A stretch of 36,927 bases of DNA from Lachnospiraceae bacterium. Its GTDB lineage: Bacteria; Bacillota; Clostridia; Lachnospirales; Lachnospiraceae. Every line of letters starts with the position of its first letter. The first letter of the stretch is position 1. Location: NCBI GenBank assembly GCA_017470735.1, contig JAFUYB010000048.1, positions 1-36,927 on the forward strand. The letters are read 5' to 3'. Both the position numbers and the translations under genes were made by a program. Positions 1-6,321 of the stretch are shown here, one piece after another. The notes under the pieces are model-generated. The model was not told the DNA's origin. It made no database searches and saw only the letters and a program-made list of their open reading frames with translations.

Positions 1-1
1 C

Positions 2-82
2 GGGCGGAACGAGGATGCCGCAAGGGCGGCTTCCGATACGGAGTACCGGAAGACCCTCTACAGGGAATTTAACATTGCGTAA
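2..82 (+). CDS. Possible C-terminal fragment of an unknown protein cut by the window edge
   Basis: One frame is open from the first bases to a TAA at 80-82 and ends in TEYRKTLYREFNIA, a charged composition that could be a genuine C-terminus. The same frame continues after the stop to a TAG at 146 (ending NMPYANKRRK), so either the TAA is the true end or the gene is interrupted. A hairpin follows at 147-177. No family is recognised and only about 26 residues are visible, so this is a weak call. Confidence 0.25.
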   Translation, partial: GRNEDAARAASDTEYRKTLYREFNIA

Positions 83-146
83 GGAGGGGCTTGCTGGCCG
101 CTTGAGGCTGCGGACAATATGCCCTATGCGAACAAACGCCGCAAAT

Positions 147-177
147 AGAGCGCCCGCCGTGGATGAGGGGGCGCTCT
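147..177. terminator. Hairpin between the left-edge ORF and the truncated msrA
   Basis: AGAGCGCCC (147-155) pairs perfectly with GGGCGCTCT (169-177) across a 13-base loop. It lies 3' of both the plus-strand ORF at the left edge and the minus-strand msrA remnant, as expected for a shared terminator, although neither side has a good T-run. The matching place downstream of the intact msrA (about 9260-9293) is similar in sequence but has lost the stem. Confidence 0.4.
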
Positions 178-189
178 GGGGCAATGATA

Positions 190-448
190 TTATGCCATTT
201 CCATCAGTTTTGCCGGTATATGGCAATAGCCGCCGGGATTCTTGTCCAGGTATTTTTGGTGATATTCCTCAGCTGCGTAAAAATTTTCTAAATGCTTTAC
301 ATCTACTGCGAGTGGCCGGTCATATTTTTCTTGCTCTTCTCTTACCGCTGTTTTTATATCCGAAAGCAGGGTTTCGTCCTCATAATAAATCCCTGTACGG
401 TACTGAATCCCGGTAAAAACATCCGCCTGCCAAGTATATTGTCTTCAT
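190..448 (-). pseudogene. msrA: Truncated copy of peptide-methionine (S)-S-oxide reductase
   Basis: Read on the minus strand this begins with the same ribosome binding site (GAAGGAG) and the same first codons (MKTIYLAGGCF) as the intact msrA at 8767. It then jumps directly to the sequence encoding GIQYRTGIYYEDETLL. Exactly 227 bp are missing compared with the intact gene (259 versus 486 bp). The loss is not a multiple of three, so the frame is broken immediately after the catalytic cysteine, and the middle of the enzyme, including the region after GGCFWG, is gone. The remaining 3' part keeps high nucleotide similarity to the intact copy, with scattered substitutions, pointing to a fairly recent duplication. 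Confidence 0.88.
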
Positions 449-478
449 TCGTTTGATTCTCCTTCAACATTTTCACTG

Positions 479-775
479 TTAAACATATTCAAAAATACCC
501 TGCAGGATATCTGAAATGTCAATAATTTCATTGATAGATACATGCGCAATCATGGAAAAAACTCTCTTGTCGAGATCTAAATATTTCATTTGTTCACAAA
601 GAACAGTTCCTGAGAAATCTATTGTATCTACTCGTCTATGTAATGCGCTTTCTATGACATTTTCTAAGTTCAAATAGGATTTTGAAAAAAGGTTGATTTG
701 ACAATCCAAAGAGTATAATATAATTAAAGGACGAAAGCTGAAAAGGCATATATTATTATGAACAATAAATCTCAA
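479..775 (-). CDS. Hypothetical ORF, probably a 3' gene remnant joined to repeat sequence
   Basis: The ORF is 98 codons. Its first 30 or so codons run antisense through the hicAB promoter region, which belongs to the duplicated block H, so they are unlikely to be original coding sequence. The rest (about 479-681), ending in ISDILQGIFEYV, lies in the 225-bp stretch unique to the left copy and has a plausible protein composition with acidic and aliphatic residues. No domain is recognised. It overlaps the hicA start on the opposite strand by 18 bp. The likeliest reading is the tail of a gene truncated when the repeat arrived; a chance ORF is also possible. Confidence 0.25.
   Translation of the reverse strand: MRFIVHNNICLFSFRPLIILYSLDCQINLFSKSYLNLENVIESALHRRVDTIDFSGTVLCEQMKYLDLDKRVFSMIAHVSINEIIDISDILQGIFEYV
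698..724 (+). promoter_or_regulatory. Promoter of hicAB
   Basis: TTGACA at 698-703 is followed by overlapping TATAAT boxes at 714-719 and 719-724; the second gives a 15-base spacer. The first codon of hicA is 34 bases downstream. The same promoter sequence is preserved, inverted, in the right-hand copy near 9540. Confidence 0.5.
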
Positions 776-1006
776 AAGACATACAATAAAATAATGTCGG
801 GGAAGTCAGACAGCAATATAAAGTTCAATGATTTACATAATTTATTACTAAATTTAGGTTTTGAAACAAGGCAGAACGGGACATCACATATTAAATATTT
901 TCATTCCATAGGTGCATTTACGGATTTACAAATTATGCACGATGGCAAGGCAAAACCATATCAGGTCAAACAAGTCAGGCAGATGCTAAAGGACCTTAAC
1001 ATATAG
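758..1006 (+). CDS. hicA: HicA-family mRNA interferase toxin
   Basis: At 82 residues this fits the HicA family, small double-stranded-RNA-binding-fold ribonucleases that cleave mRNA when not bound by HicB. The family core is visible: a helix (FNDLHNLLLNLGF) followed by the loop and strand with the catalytic histidine (NGTSHIKYFH, corresponding to the GSHxxY region), and a C-terminal segment (VKQVRQMLKDLNI). ATG 758 has a weak GAAAAGG upstream; the in-frame ATG at 794 (MSGKSD) would give a protein closer to the usual HicA length and is a real alternative. hicB follows after 8 bases, giving the standard toxin-antitoxin order. A damaged inverted copy is at 9408-9490. Confidence 0.85.
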   Translation: MNNKSQKTYNKIMSGKSDSNIKFNDLHNLLLNLGFETRQNGTSHIKYFHSIGAFTDLQIMHDGKAKPYQVKQVRQMLKDLNI

Positions 1007-1014
1007 GGGAAGGG

Positions 1015-1230
1015 GTGGATTCTTTGACGCAGGATTATACAGTGCAGATTTGGTACTCGAAGGAAGATAATTGTTATGTTGCAAAGATGATGGAGTTTGA
1101 TTATTGTATGGCGCACGGTGATACGCCCGAAAAAGCTATGGAAGAGGTTAGGATTGCTTGTGACGGCATTATAGAGATGATGACAGAAAAGGGTTATGAA
1201 CTGCCTGAACCATTAAGTCATGTTGCGTGA
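1015..1230 (+). CDS. hicB: HicB-family antitoxin
   Basis: This 71-residue protein is the partner of the upstream HicA. It has the HicB core fold signature: an edge strand with YSKEDNCYVAKMMEFDYC, then GDTPEKAMEEVR and a helix with ACDGIIEMM, ending in ELPEP, typical of partly degenerate RNase H-like HicB proteins. No C-terminal DNA-binding domain is present, so autoregulation would need another factor or the toxin-antitoxin complex itself. GTG 1015 follows a GGGGAAGGG ribosome binding site. The gene is intact here but deleted and interrupted by two stops in the right-hand copy. Confidence 0.85.
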   Translation: MDSLTQDYTVQIWYSKEDNCYVAKMMEFDYCMAHGDTPEKAMEEVRIACDGIIEMMTEKGYELPEPLSHVA

Positions 1231-1305
1231 AACTTTTATGGGCATTGCAGAGGATTAGGTTTAATATACACTAAATAAACATGATCAAGGAGGATTGTGC
1301 TTATT

Positions 1306-2748
1306 ATGATTGGTAATGTGGCAACTCAGCTGCCGGGCATGTCAGGGATTGTACAGATTCCGCTGACGATTGCGTTAACCGGACTGCTGTTATTTTTAAA
1401 TCGGGAAATCTTTAAAAGGATCCAAAAGCGTCAGAAGTCGATCCATGTGAGTTTTTTAAAAGGCGCGATCCAGTTTGCGATCGTTGTGGTCGGGATCTTG
1501 TTTGTGTTCTTTGGTTATCAGGGGATCGGCAATGTCGGCAAAATGATTTTCCGTTCGACGGTCGTGATCGGCGCTGTCGCCGGTATTGCCGCGCAGGGGA
1601 TTCTGCAGGATATCATGGCCGGACTGATGTTAAGCATCTATAAACCATTTGACATAGGAGACAGGATCCTGCTGCCGGATGTGGAAAAGCCGTGTATTGT
1701 TGAGACCCTGACCATGCGTCATACGGTGCTGAAAACGATGGACGGCATGATCTATGTGATCCCCAACAGCGTGATCAACAGCAAAGTCATTACCAATGCC
1801 AGCTACAGGCAGCGGCTGCGGGGGACATTCATCAACATTCCGATCAGTTATGAGGACGATCTGAGGCTGGCGATCAGCGCGATACGAAAAGCTGTCAAGG
1901 AGAATCCATATACTTGTCCGAACAATCAGTACAATGCAGATCTGGACAATTACGGCGAAGTTTATGTAATGGCTTTTGAGAGCAGTTATTATCTGCTGGA
2001 GACAGTCATCTGGACGGAACCGGAGACGGACAATTTCCTGGCCTGCAGTGAAGTCAGGATGTCCATTGTAAAAGAATTGAACAGCTGTGGTATTGAGATT
2101 CCTTATGCGTATCTGAATGTACTGCTTTCGGAAAAGGATGAAGCTGCCGGGACGGTGGATGCGGACAAGATTGCGATCAAGAGAGCCGAAAAACGGAATA
2201 TCCGGATAAAGACGGATAAGGTTAAGGTCGATCATTTTGACAGCGCGCTGGCAGATGTGATGAAAAAAGTCGATCAATACGCCCGGCATTATAAATTGTC
2301 AACCAAACGGCAATATACGATGGAGATGCTTTCCGAGGAGCTTTTGAATTTCACCCGGGAAATTGACAGCCGGATGAACGGTGAATTCTGGATCGAAGGA
2401 AACCGGAACAAAGTTCAGCTTCATCTGAAGACAACTGTTGACATGACGGCGGAGAAACGCCAGGAGATCCTCAGTGTTTCAAGCAGCGGGGAAAATGCGG
2501 CGGTAGAAGGCTTTGTCGATATCGTCCGGGAGATGATGGCAAAGTACCAGGGCGGAACCGGCCGCGCGGAGTCCGTGAACCTGAGGGAATACGACGGGCT
2601 GAATGGGGAAAATTTAGAGAAAATCCTGCTGACAAAGCTGTCGGATGATATCAGAGTCGGTATCCGCGACAACGATATCCATATCGTAGTCTATAAGAAA
2701 TTCAAAAAAGAGCGTACAAAAGATAAGGTGAGCGGAGACGCGAAATGA
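1306..2748 (+). CDS. MscS-family mechanosensitive channel with an extra C-terminal domain
   Basis: The first 140 residues contain about three membrane helices. The last is the pore-lining helix of MscS: glycine- and alanine-rich VVIGAVAGIAAQGILQDI followed by AGLMLSIYKPFDIGDRI. The beta domain (roughly 120-180) and alpha/beta vestibule (to about 280) follow. Beyond the usual end of small MscS proteins there are nearly 200 further residues containing GEFWIEGNRNKVQLHL and SVSSSGENAAVEGF. These resemble the degenerate GHKL/anti-sigma-type ATPase domains seen in clostridial proteins; I make that assignment from memory and with caution. GTG 1297 lies only 3 bases after AAGGAGG (1287-1293), so ATG 1306 (12 bases) is preferred. 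The stop overlaps the next start (ATGA). Confidence 0.8.
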   Translation: MIGNVATQLPGMSGIVQIPLTIALTGLLLFLNREIFKRIQKRQKSIHVSFLKGAIQFAIVVVGILFVFFGYQGIGNVGKMIFRSTVVIGAVAGIAAQGILQDIMAGLMLSIYKPFDIGDRILLPDVEKPCIVETLTMRHTVLKTMDGMIYVIPNSVINSKVITNASYRQRLRGTFINIPISYEDDLRLAISAIRKAVKENPYTCPNNQYNADLDNYGEVYVMAFESSYYLLETVIWTEPETDNFLACSEVRMSIVKELNSCGIEIPYAYLNVLLSEKDEAAGTVDADKIAIKRAEKRNIRIKTDKVKVDHFDSALADVMKKVDQYARHYKLSTKRQYTMEMLSEELLNFTREIDSRMNGEFWIEGNRNKVQLHLKTTVDMTAEKRQEILSVSSSGENAAVEGFVDIVREMMAKYQGGTGRAESVNLREYDGLNGENLEKILLTKLSDDIRVGIRDNDIHIVVYKKFKKERTKDKVSGDAK

Positions 2749-3995
2749 TCTATATCGGAAACCACCTATCCAGTTCAAAAGGATTTCTGGCAATGGGGGA
2801 GAAAGCGATCGGGCTTGGCGGCGACACCTTTGCTTTTTTCACGCGCAATCCCCGCGGGGGAGCGGCAAAGGAAATTGATCCGGCGGATGCGGATGCGCTG
2901 CGGGAGCTGATGGAAGAGCATCAATTCGGAAAGCTGGTGGCGCACGCGCCTTATACGATGAATGTCTGCGCGGCAAAGGAGAGCGTCCGGTCGTTTTCGC
3001 TGGAGGTGTTTGCGGATGATCTTGAGCGGATGGAATACCTGCCAGGGAATTATTACAATTTTCATCCGGGGTCGCATGTCGGGCAGGGAAGCGAAAAAGC
3101 GGTGGAGATGATCGCGGAGGCGATCAACCGGACATTAAAAGAAAAGCATCGGACGACAGTCCTTTTAGAAACGATGGCGGGTAAAGGAACGGAGATGGGA
3201 CGGTCATTTGAGGAGTTGGCCGCCATTTTGGATCGGGTGGAGCTGAAGGAGAAAGCAGGCGTCTGTTTTGACACCTGCCATACATGGGACGGCGGATATG
3301 ACTTGTCTGAGCTGGATGCGGTGCTGAAGGAATTTGACCGGATCATCGGTCTTCAAAAGCTGCTGGCCGTGCATTTAAACGACAGTAAGAATATCTGCGG
3401 CGCCCATAAAGACCGCCACGAAAAGCTGGGCAAGGGAAAGCTGGGAAATGAGATTTTAAGATCCGTTGTTATGCATCCGATGCTGCAGGGCAGGCCGTTC
3501 ATTCTGGAAACGCCGAATGAGGACGCGGGATACAAGTGGGAGATCGCGACCGTAAAATCATGGGTTTATGGCACGGTATCGCCACAGCGCCATAAGAATA
3601 TGAGCAGGATCCGCAGCAAGGATACCGGCATTGAGGTGGCACTGCGGAAAGCATTGTGGCGCAAGGGCATCCGTTACCGCAAAAATGTAAAGGAACTGCC
3701 GGGGACGCCGGATATTGTCATTTCCAAGTACAAGCTGGCGGTGTTCTGCGATTCGGAATTTTTCCATGGAAAAGACTGGGAAGTCTTAAAGCCCCGGCTG
3801 GAAAAGGGCGCGAACGGCGAGTACTGGATCAAAAAAATCAGGCGGAACATGGAGCGCGATATCGAAAAGGATAAAGAACTTCTGTTTATGGGATGGACGG
3901 TCATCCATTTCTGGGGCAAAGAGATCCTTAAAGATGCTGACAAGTGCGTGGCGGTCATTGAAGAGACGATTTTTGACATAAAAATGGGCAGGTGA
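2745..3995 (+). CDS. Fusion of endonuclease IV (Nfo) with a Vsr-type endonuclease
   Basis: Residues 1 to about 273 are a complete endonuclease IV TIM barrel, the zinc-dependent AP endonuclease of base excision repair. Metal-ligand stretches are visible: KLVAHAPYTMN, NFHPGSHVGQG, LLETMAGKG, GVCFDTCHTWDGGYD, HLNDSK, HKDRHEKLGKG and FILETPNE. From residue 275 a Vsr fold begins: HKNMSRIRSKDTGIE, LPGTPDIVI (D323 corresponds to the catalytic aspartate of Vsr), VFCDSEFFHG (H341), and a C-terminal FMGWTVIHFWGKEI. Vsr nicks 5' of T in T:G mismatches. The zinc cysteines of E. coli Vsr are missing. Translation is coupled to the MscS gene by an ATGA overlap. No cytosine methyltransferase is in the window. 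Confidence 0.9.
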   Translation: MIYIGNHLSSSKGFLAMGEKAIGLGGDTFAFFTRNPRGGAAKEIDPADADALRELMEEHQFGKLVAHAPYTMNVCAAKESVRSFSLEVFADDLERMEYLPGNYYNFHPGSHVGQGSEKAVEMIAEAINRTLKEKHRTTVLLETMAGKGTEMGRSFEELAAILDRVELKEKAGVCFDTCHTWDGGYDLSELDAVLKEFDRIIGLQKLLAVHLNDSKNICGAHKDRHEKLGKGKLGNEILRSVVMHPMLQGRPFILETPNEDAGYKWEIATVKSWVYGTVSPQRHKNMSRIRSKDTGIEVALRKALWRKGIRYRKNVKELPGTPDIVISKYKLAVFCDSEFFHGKDWEVLKPRLEKGANGEYWIKKIRRNMERDIEKDKELLFMGWTVIHFWGKEILKDADKCVAVIEETIFDIKMGR

Positions 3996-4025
3996 CGATA
4001 TCTTGTCAGATACCGCTGCCTGCCC
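3986..4025. terminator. Bidirectional terminator between nfo-vsr and lysA
   Basis: GGGCAGG (3986-3992) pairs with CCTGCCC (4019-4025), and an inner TGAC/GTCA stem lies between. On the plus strand a TTTT follows shortly after; on the minus strand the stem runs into ATTTTTATG. It sits between convergent genes and overlaps the last codons of the fusion gene. Confidence 0.6.
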
Positions 4026-4032
4026 GGCTGTT

Positions 4033-5304
4033 TTACTGAACGAGCGGTTTTAACTCTTCAAAGCAGTCAAAAGTCGCGAAGTAATCCTTTGGCGTTTCCG
4101 CACGGCGGATCAGCTGCACGCCGCCGTCTTCTTTGAGCAGCAGCTCAGCGGAACGCAGGCGGCCGTTGTAGTTGTAGCCCATCGAAAAGCCGTGCGCGCC
4201 GCTGTCATGGATAAAGAGGATGTCCCCTTTGTCGATGGCAGGTAGGTCGCGGTCGACTGCGAATTTGTCATTATTTTCACAGAGCGAGCCGACAACATCA
4301 TAGGTATGGTCATGCGGCGCGTCTTCTTTTCCCAAAACGGTAATATGGTGATACGCGCCGTACATCGCCGGGCGCATCAGGTTGGCAGCGCAGGCATCCA
4401 CGCCGATGTATTCTTTGTAGGTGTGCTTTTCGTGGATCGCTGTCGTGACGAGCGCGCCGTAAGGAGCCATCATAAAGCGCCCCATTTCCGCATAGATCGC
4501 GATGTTGCCAAGTCCTGCGGGGACGAGGATTTCTTCATAAACCTTGCGCACGCCTTCACCGATCGCGTAAATGTCGTTTGGCGTCTGGGACGGTTCATAA
4601 GCGATGCCGACACCGCCCGAAAGGTTGATGAAGTCGAAATCGCATCCGGTCTCCTTTTGGATTTCCACGACCAGGGAAAACAGTGTCCGTGCCAGCGCGG
4701 GATAGTAATCGTTAGTCACGGTGTTGCTGACAAGGAATGAATGGATGCCGAAATGCTTCGCGCCCTTGTCCTTTAATATCTTGTACGCTTCAATGATCTG
4801 CTCACGCGTCATGCCGTATTTGGCATCGCCTGGATTGTCCATGATGCCGTTGGAAATCTGGTAGACGCCGCCCGGATTGAAACGGCAGGAAATCGTCTCA
4901 GGGATGCAGCCGATCGTCTCTTCCAATACATCAATGTGCGTGATATCGTCGAGGTTGATGATGCCGCCGAGGTCGTAAGCCTTTTGGAACTCTTCGGGCG
5001 GCACATCGTTGGCGGAGAACATAATGTCATCGCCGGTCGCGCCGATCGCCTCGCAGAGCATCAGTTCGGTCAGCGAAGAGCAGTCGAAGCCGAAGCCGTA
5101 GTCTTTAAAAATATTCATCAGAAATGGATTCGGAGTGGCTTTGACCGCAAAATATTCTTTGAAGCCCGGGTTCCACGCAAAGGCGTCTTTTACTGCCTGG
5201 GCGTTTTCTCGGATGCCTTTTTCATCGTAAATGTGAAACGGGGTCGGATAAGACTCCCGGATGCTCTGTGCCTGTTCTTTTGTCAAAAATGCTTTCTTTT
5301 CCAA
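4033..5304 (-). CDS. lysA: Diaminopimelate decarboxylase
   Basis: This PLP-dependent fold-III decarboxylase converts meso-diaminopimelate to lysine. Visible features are the PLP lysine in YFAVKATPNP, the glycine-rich phosphate site NLSGGVGIAYE, EMGRFMMAPYG, and the substrate-binding C-terminal motif GSLCENNDKF with cysteine and glutamate. From TTG 5304 the protein is 423 residues, matching the clostridial form. This start is chosen because it has AGGAG eight bases upstream and lies 39 nt after the predicted transcription start. The longer in-frame start at 5379 would fall inside the promoter. The gene stands alone and no lysine riboswitch fits in the short leader. Confidence 0.92.
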   Translation of the reverse strand: MEKKAFLTKEQAQSIRESYPTPFHIYDEKGIRENAQAVKDAFAWNPGFKEYFAVKATPNPFLMNIFKDYGFGFDCSSLTELMLCEAIGATGDDIMFSANDVPPEEFQKAYDLGGIINLDDITHIDVLEETIGCIPETISCRFNPGGVYQISNGIMDNPGDAKYGMTREQIIEAYKILKDKGAKHFGIHSFLVSNTVTNDYYPALARTLFSLVVEIQKETGCDFDFINLSGGVGIAYEPSQTPNDIYAIGEGVRKVYEEILVPAGLGNIAIYAEMGRFMMAPYGALVTTAIHEKHTYKEYIGVDACAANLMRPAMYGAYHHITVLGKEDAPHDHTYDVVGSLCENNDKFAVDRDLPAIDKGDILFIHDSGAHGFSMGYNYNGRLRSAELLLKEDGGVQLIRRAETPKDYFATFDCFEELKPLVQ

Positions 5305-5349
5305 TGGATTTGCTCCTGTTCTGTTACTCACTTTAATTGCGTAAAGTAC

Positions 5350-5379
5350 ACTATATATGAAGTTTGTCGTATCTGTCAA
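5350..5379 (-). promoter_or_regulatory. Promoter of lysA
   Basis: On the minus strand a perfect TTGACA (5379-5374) and TATAGT (5355-5350) are separated by 18 bases. This predicts transcription starting near 5343 and a leader of about 40 nt, which settles the TTG start at 5304. Confidence 0.7.
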
Positions 5380-5435
5380 GGAAATAGATATTTTGATTTT
5401 TATAAGATGCCGATAATTTAATGTATTTTAGGCGT

Positions 5436-5594
5436 TTACACCCACTCTTTATAGAGCTTTACATCATCAAATGAGAGGAATTCTTCATAATTGTCGTTCA
5501 AAAAGCGGGATATTTGCTTCGAGAGTTTTTCAGTAGCTTCGACAACATCGGAGATATGCTTTCCTTTTTTGCGTAATCTATATATAATCTCCAT
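5436..5594 (-). CDS. Small 52-residue protein, faintly Spo0E-like
   Basis: An uninterrupted minus-strand ORF starts MEIIYRLRKKGKHISD and ends FDDVKLYKEWV. Its helix-rich, charged composition looks like real protein. The spacing of IIxRLR, a short turn, and a second helix with TEKLSKQISRFLNDNY resembles Spo0E-type aspartyl-phosphate phosphatases, but their diagnostic SQELD is not present (SKQIS instead), so this is only a suggestion. The ribosome binding site is weak (GGATAAG). It lies divergently upstream of the primase-helicase gene and overlaps the spurious N-terminal extension of that frame. Confidence 0.4.
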   Translation of the reverse strand: MEIIYRLRKKGKHISDVVEATEKLSKQISRFLNDNYEEFLSFDDVKLYKEWV

Positions 5595-5610
5595 AACTAC
5601 TTATCCAAAT

Positions 5611-6321
5611 ATGATCCAAGCAAAAACCGCTCACGAGGATACAACATTGAACATCAAAGCTCACACTACGGATACATTAGGCAAACTGGTCCGGCGCTTG
5701 CAAAAAGAAAATAAGGAATTGCGTGAACTGCTGGCCGCACACGACATTCCTTTTCCGTCTGAAAGTGACCTCGATACAGAAAACGCTTCGCCCATTGAAT
5801 ACGATCCTGACCAGGGTTCCCGTATTCAAAAAGTATGGATCACGGACGAACTTGCCGAACGCTTTTTCCGCATGTTTTATGGCCGGGTGGATGTCTATGC
5901 AAAACGTGGCCGAAACGGCGGTTATTTCCCACAATGCAAAAATCGCTGGAAGGCAGATCTCTGTCCAAAACATAAAGAAAAATCCCATTTCTGCGACGAA
6001 GACTGTGCTTTTAAACAATGGGACCGTCTTCCTCTTTGGCGTGTAAAAAATCATCTTATCGGCACAAAAGACGACTGTTCAGATGTGATCGGAGTTTATC
6101 CTCTGTTTCCGGACAATACCTGCCGTTTTCTGGTATTCGACTTTGACAACCACGAAAAAGACGCCTCGAAAAATGATAATGCGAATCTTGATGACCTATG
6201 GAAAACAGAAGTCGATTCACTCCGTTCCATATGCAAAGAATCCGGCATTGATGCCCTGACAGAACGCTCCCGTTCCGGCCGCGGCGCACATGTATGGATT
6301 TTTTTTCCGGGAACCGGTTGA
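5611..6321 (+). CDS. N-terminal (primase-like) part of a frameshifted TOTE-type primase-helicase
   Basis: The product opens with a short coiled coil (LVRRLQKENKELRELLAAHD) and continues into an archaeo-eukaryotic primase-like domain of the kind annotated in TOTE conflict-system helicases. Visible are a cysteine-rich insert (FPQCKNR, DLCPKH, FCDEDCAF), the acidic metal motif FLVFDFDNHE, and SRSGRGAHVWIFF carrying the conserved histidine. Directly after WIFF the frame is lost at a run of eight T and ends PGTG-stop; the remainder is in the next frame from 6290. ATG 5611 has no clear ribosome binding site; TTG 5647 has GAGG eight bases upstream and is an equally good start. Upstream codons to 5491 overlap the minus-strand small gene and are unlikely. 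Confidence 0.75.
   Translation: MIQAKTAHEDTTLNIKAHTTDTLGKLVRRLQKENKELRELLAAHDIPFPSESDLDTENASPIEYDPDQGSRIQKVWITDELAERFFRMFYGRVDVYAKRGRNGGYFPQCKNRWKADLCPKHKEKSHFCDEDCAFKQWDRLPLWRVKNHLIGTKDDCSDVIGVYPLFPDNTCRFLVFDFDNHEKDASKNDNANLDDLWKTEVDSLRSICKESGIDALTERSRSGRGAHVWIFFPGTG

Larger units (their letters stand above)
152..1262. repeat. Left copy of an inverted, permuted msrA/hicAB duplication
   Basis: Two blocks are homologous, in inverted orientation, to the right copy at 8744-9565. Block M (about 152-457) is the reverse complement of the msrA region with a 227-bp internal deletion. Block H (about 682-1262) covers the hicAB promoter, hicA, hicB and a few bases beyond. The 225 bp between them (457-682) has no counterpart on the right. 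Here the blocks are head to head (5' end of msrA facing 5' end of hicAB), whereas on the right they are tail to tail and directly abutting. Confidence 0.85.

Noticed and set aside
15..416. 133-codon plus-strand ORF at the left edge
   Set aside because: It is antisense to the truncated msrA copy and crosses a hairpin; the homology lies on the minus strand.
5305..5343. Lysine riboswitch before lysA
   Set aside because: The predicted leader is only about 40 nt, far too short for an L-box.
5305..5379. Longer LysA N-terminus
   Set aside because: It would begin within the TTGACA-N18-TATAGT promoter; TTG 5304 has a proper AGGAG.
4306..5421. Long plus-strand ORFs opposite lysA
   Set aside because: Shadow frames of a well-recognised minus-strand enzyme.
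5491..5610. N-terminal extension of the primase-helicase frame
   Set aside because: No ribosome binding site, and it overlaps the more plausible minus-strand small ORF; starts at 5611 or 5647 fit better.
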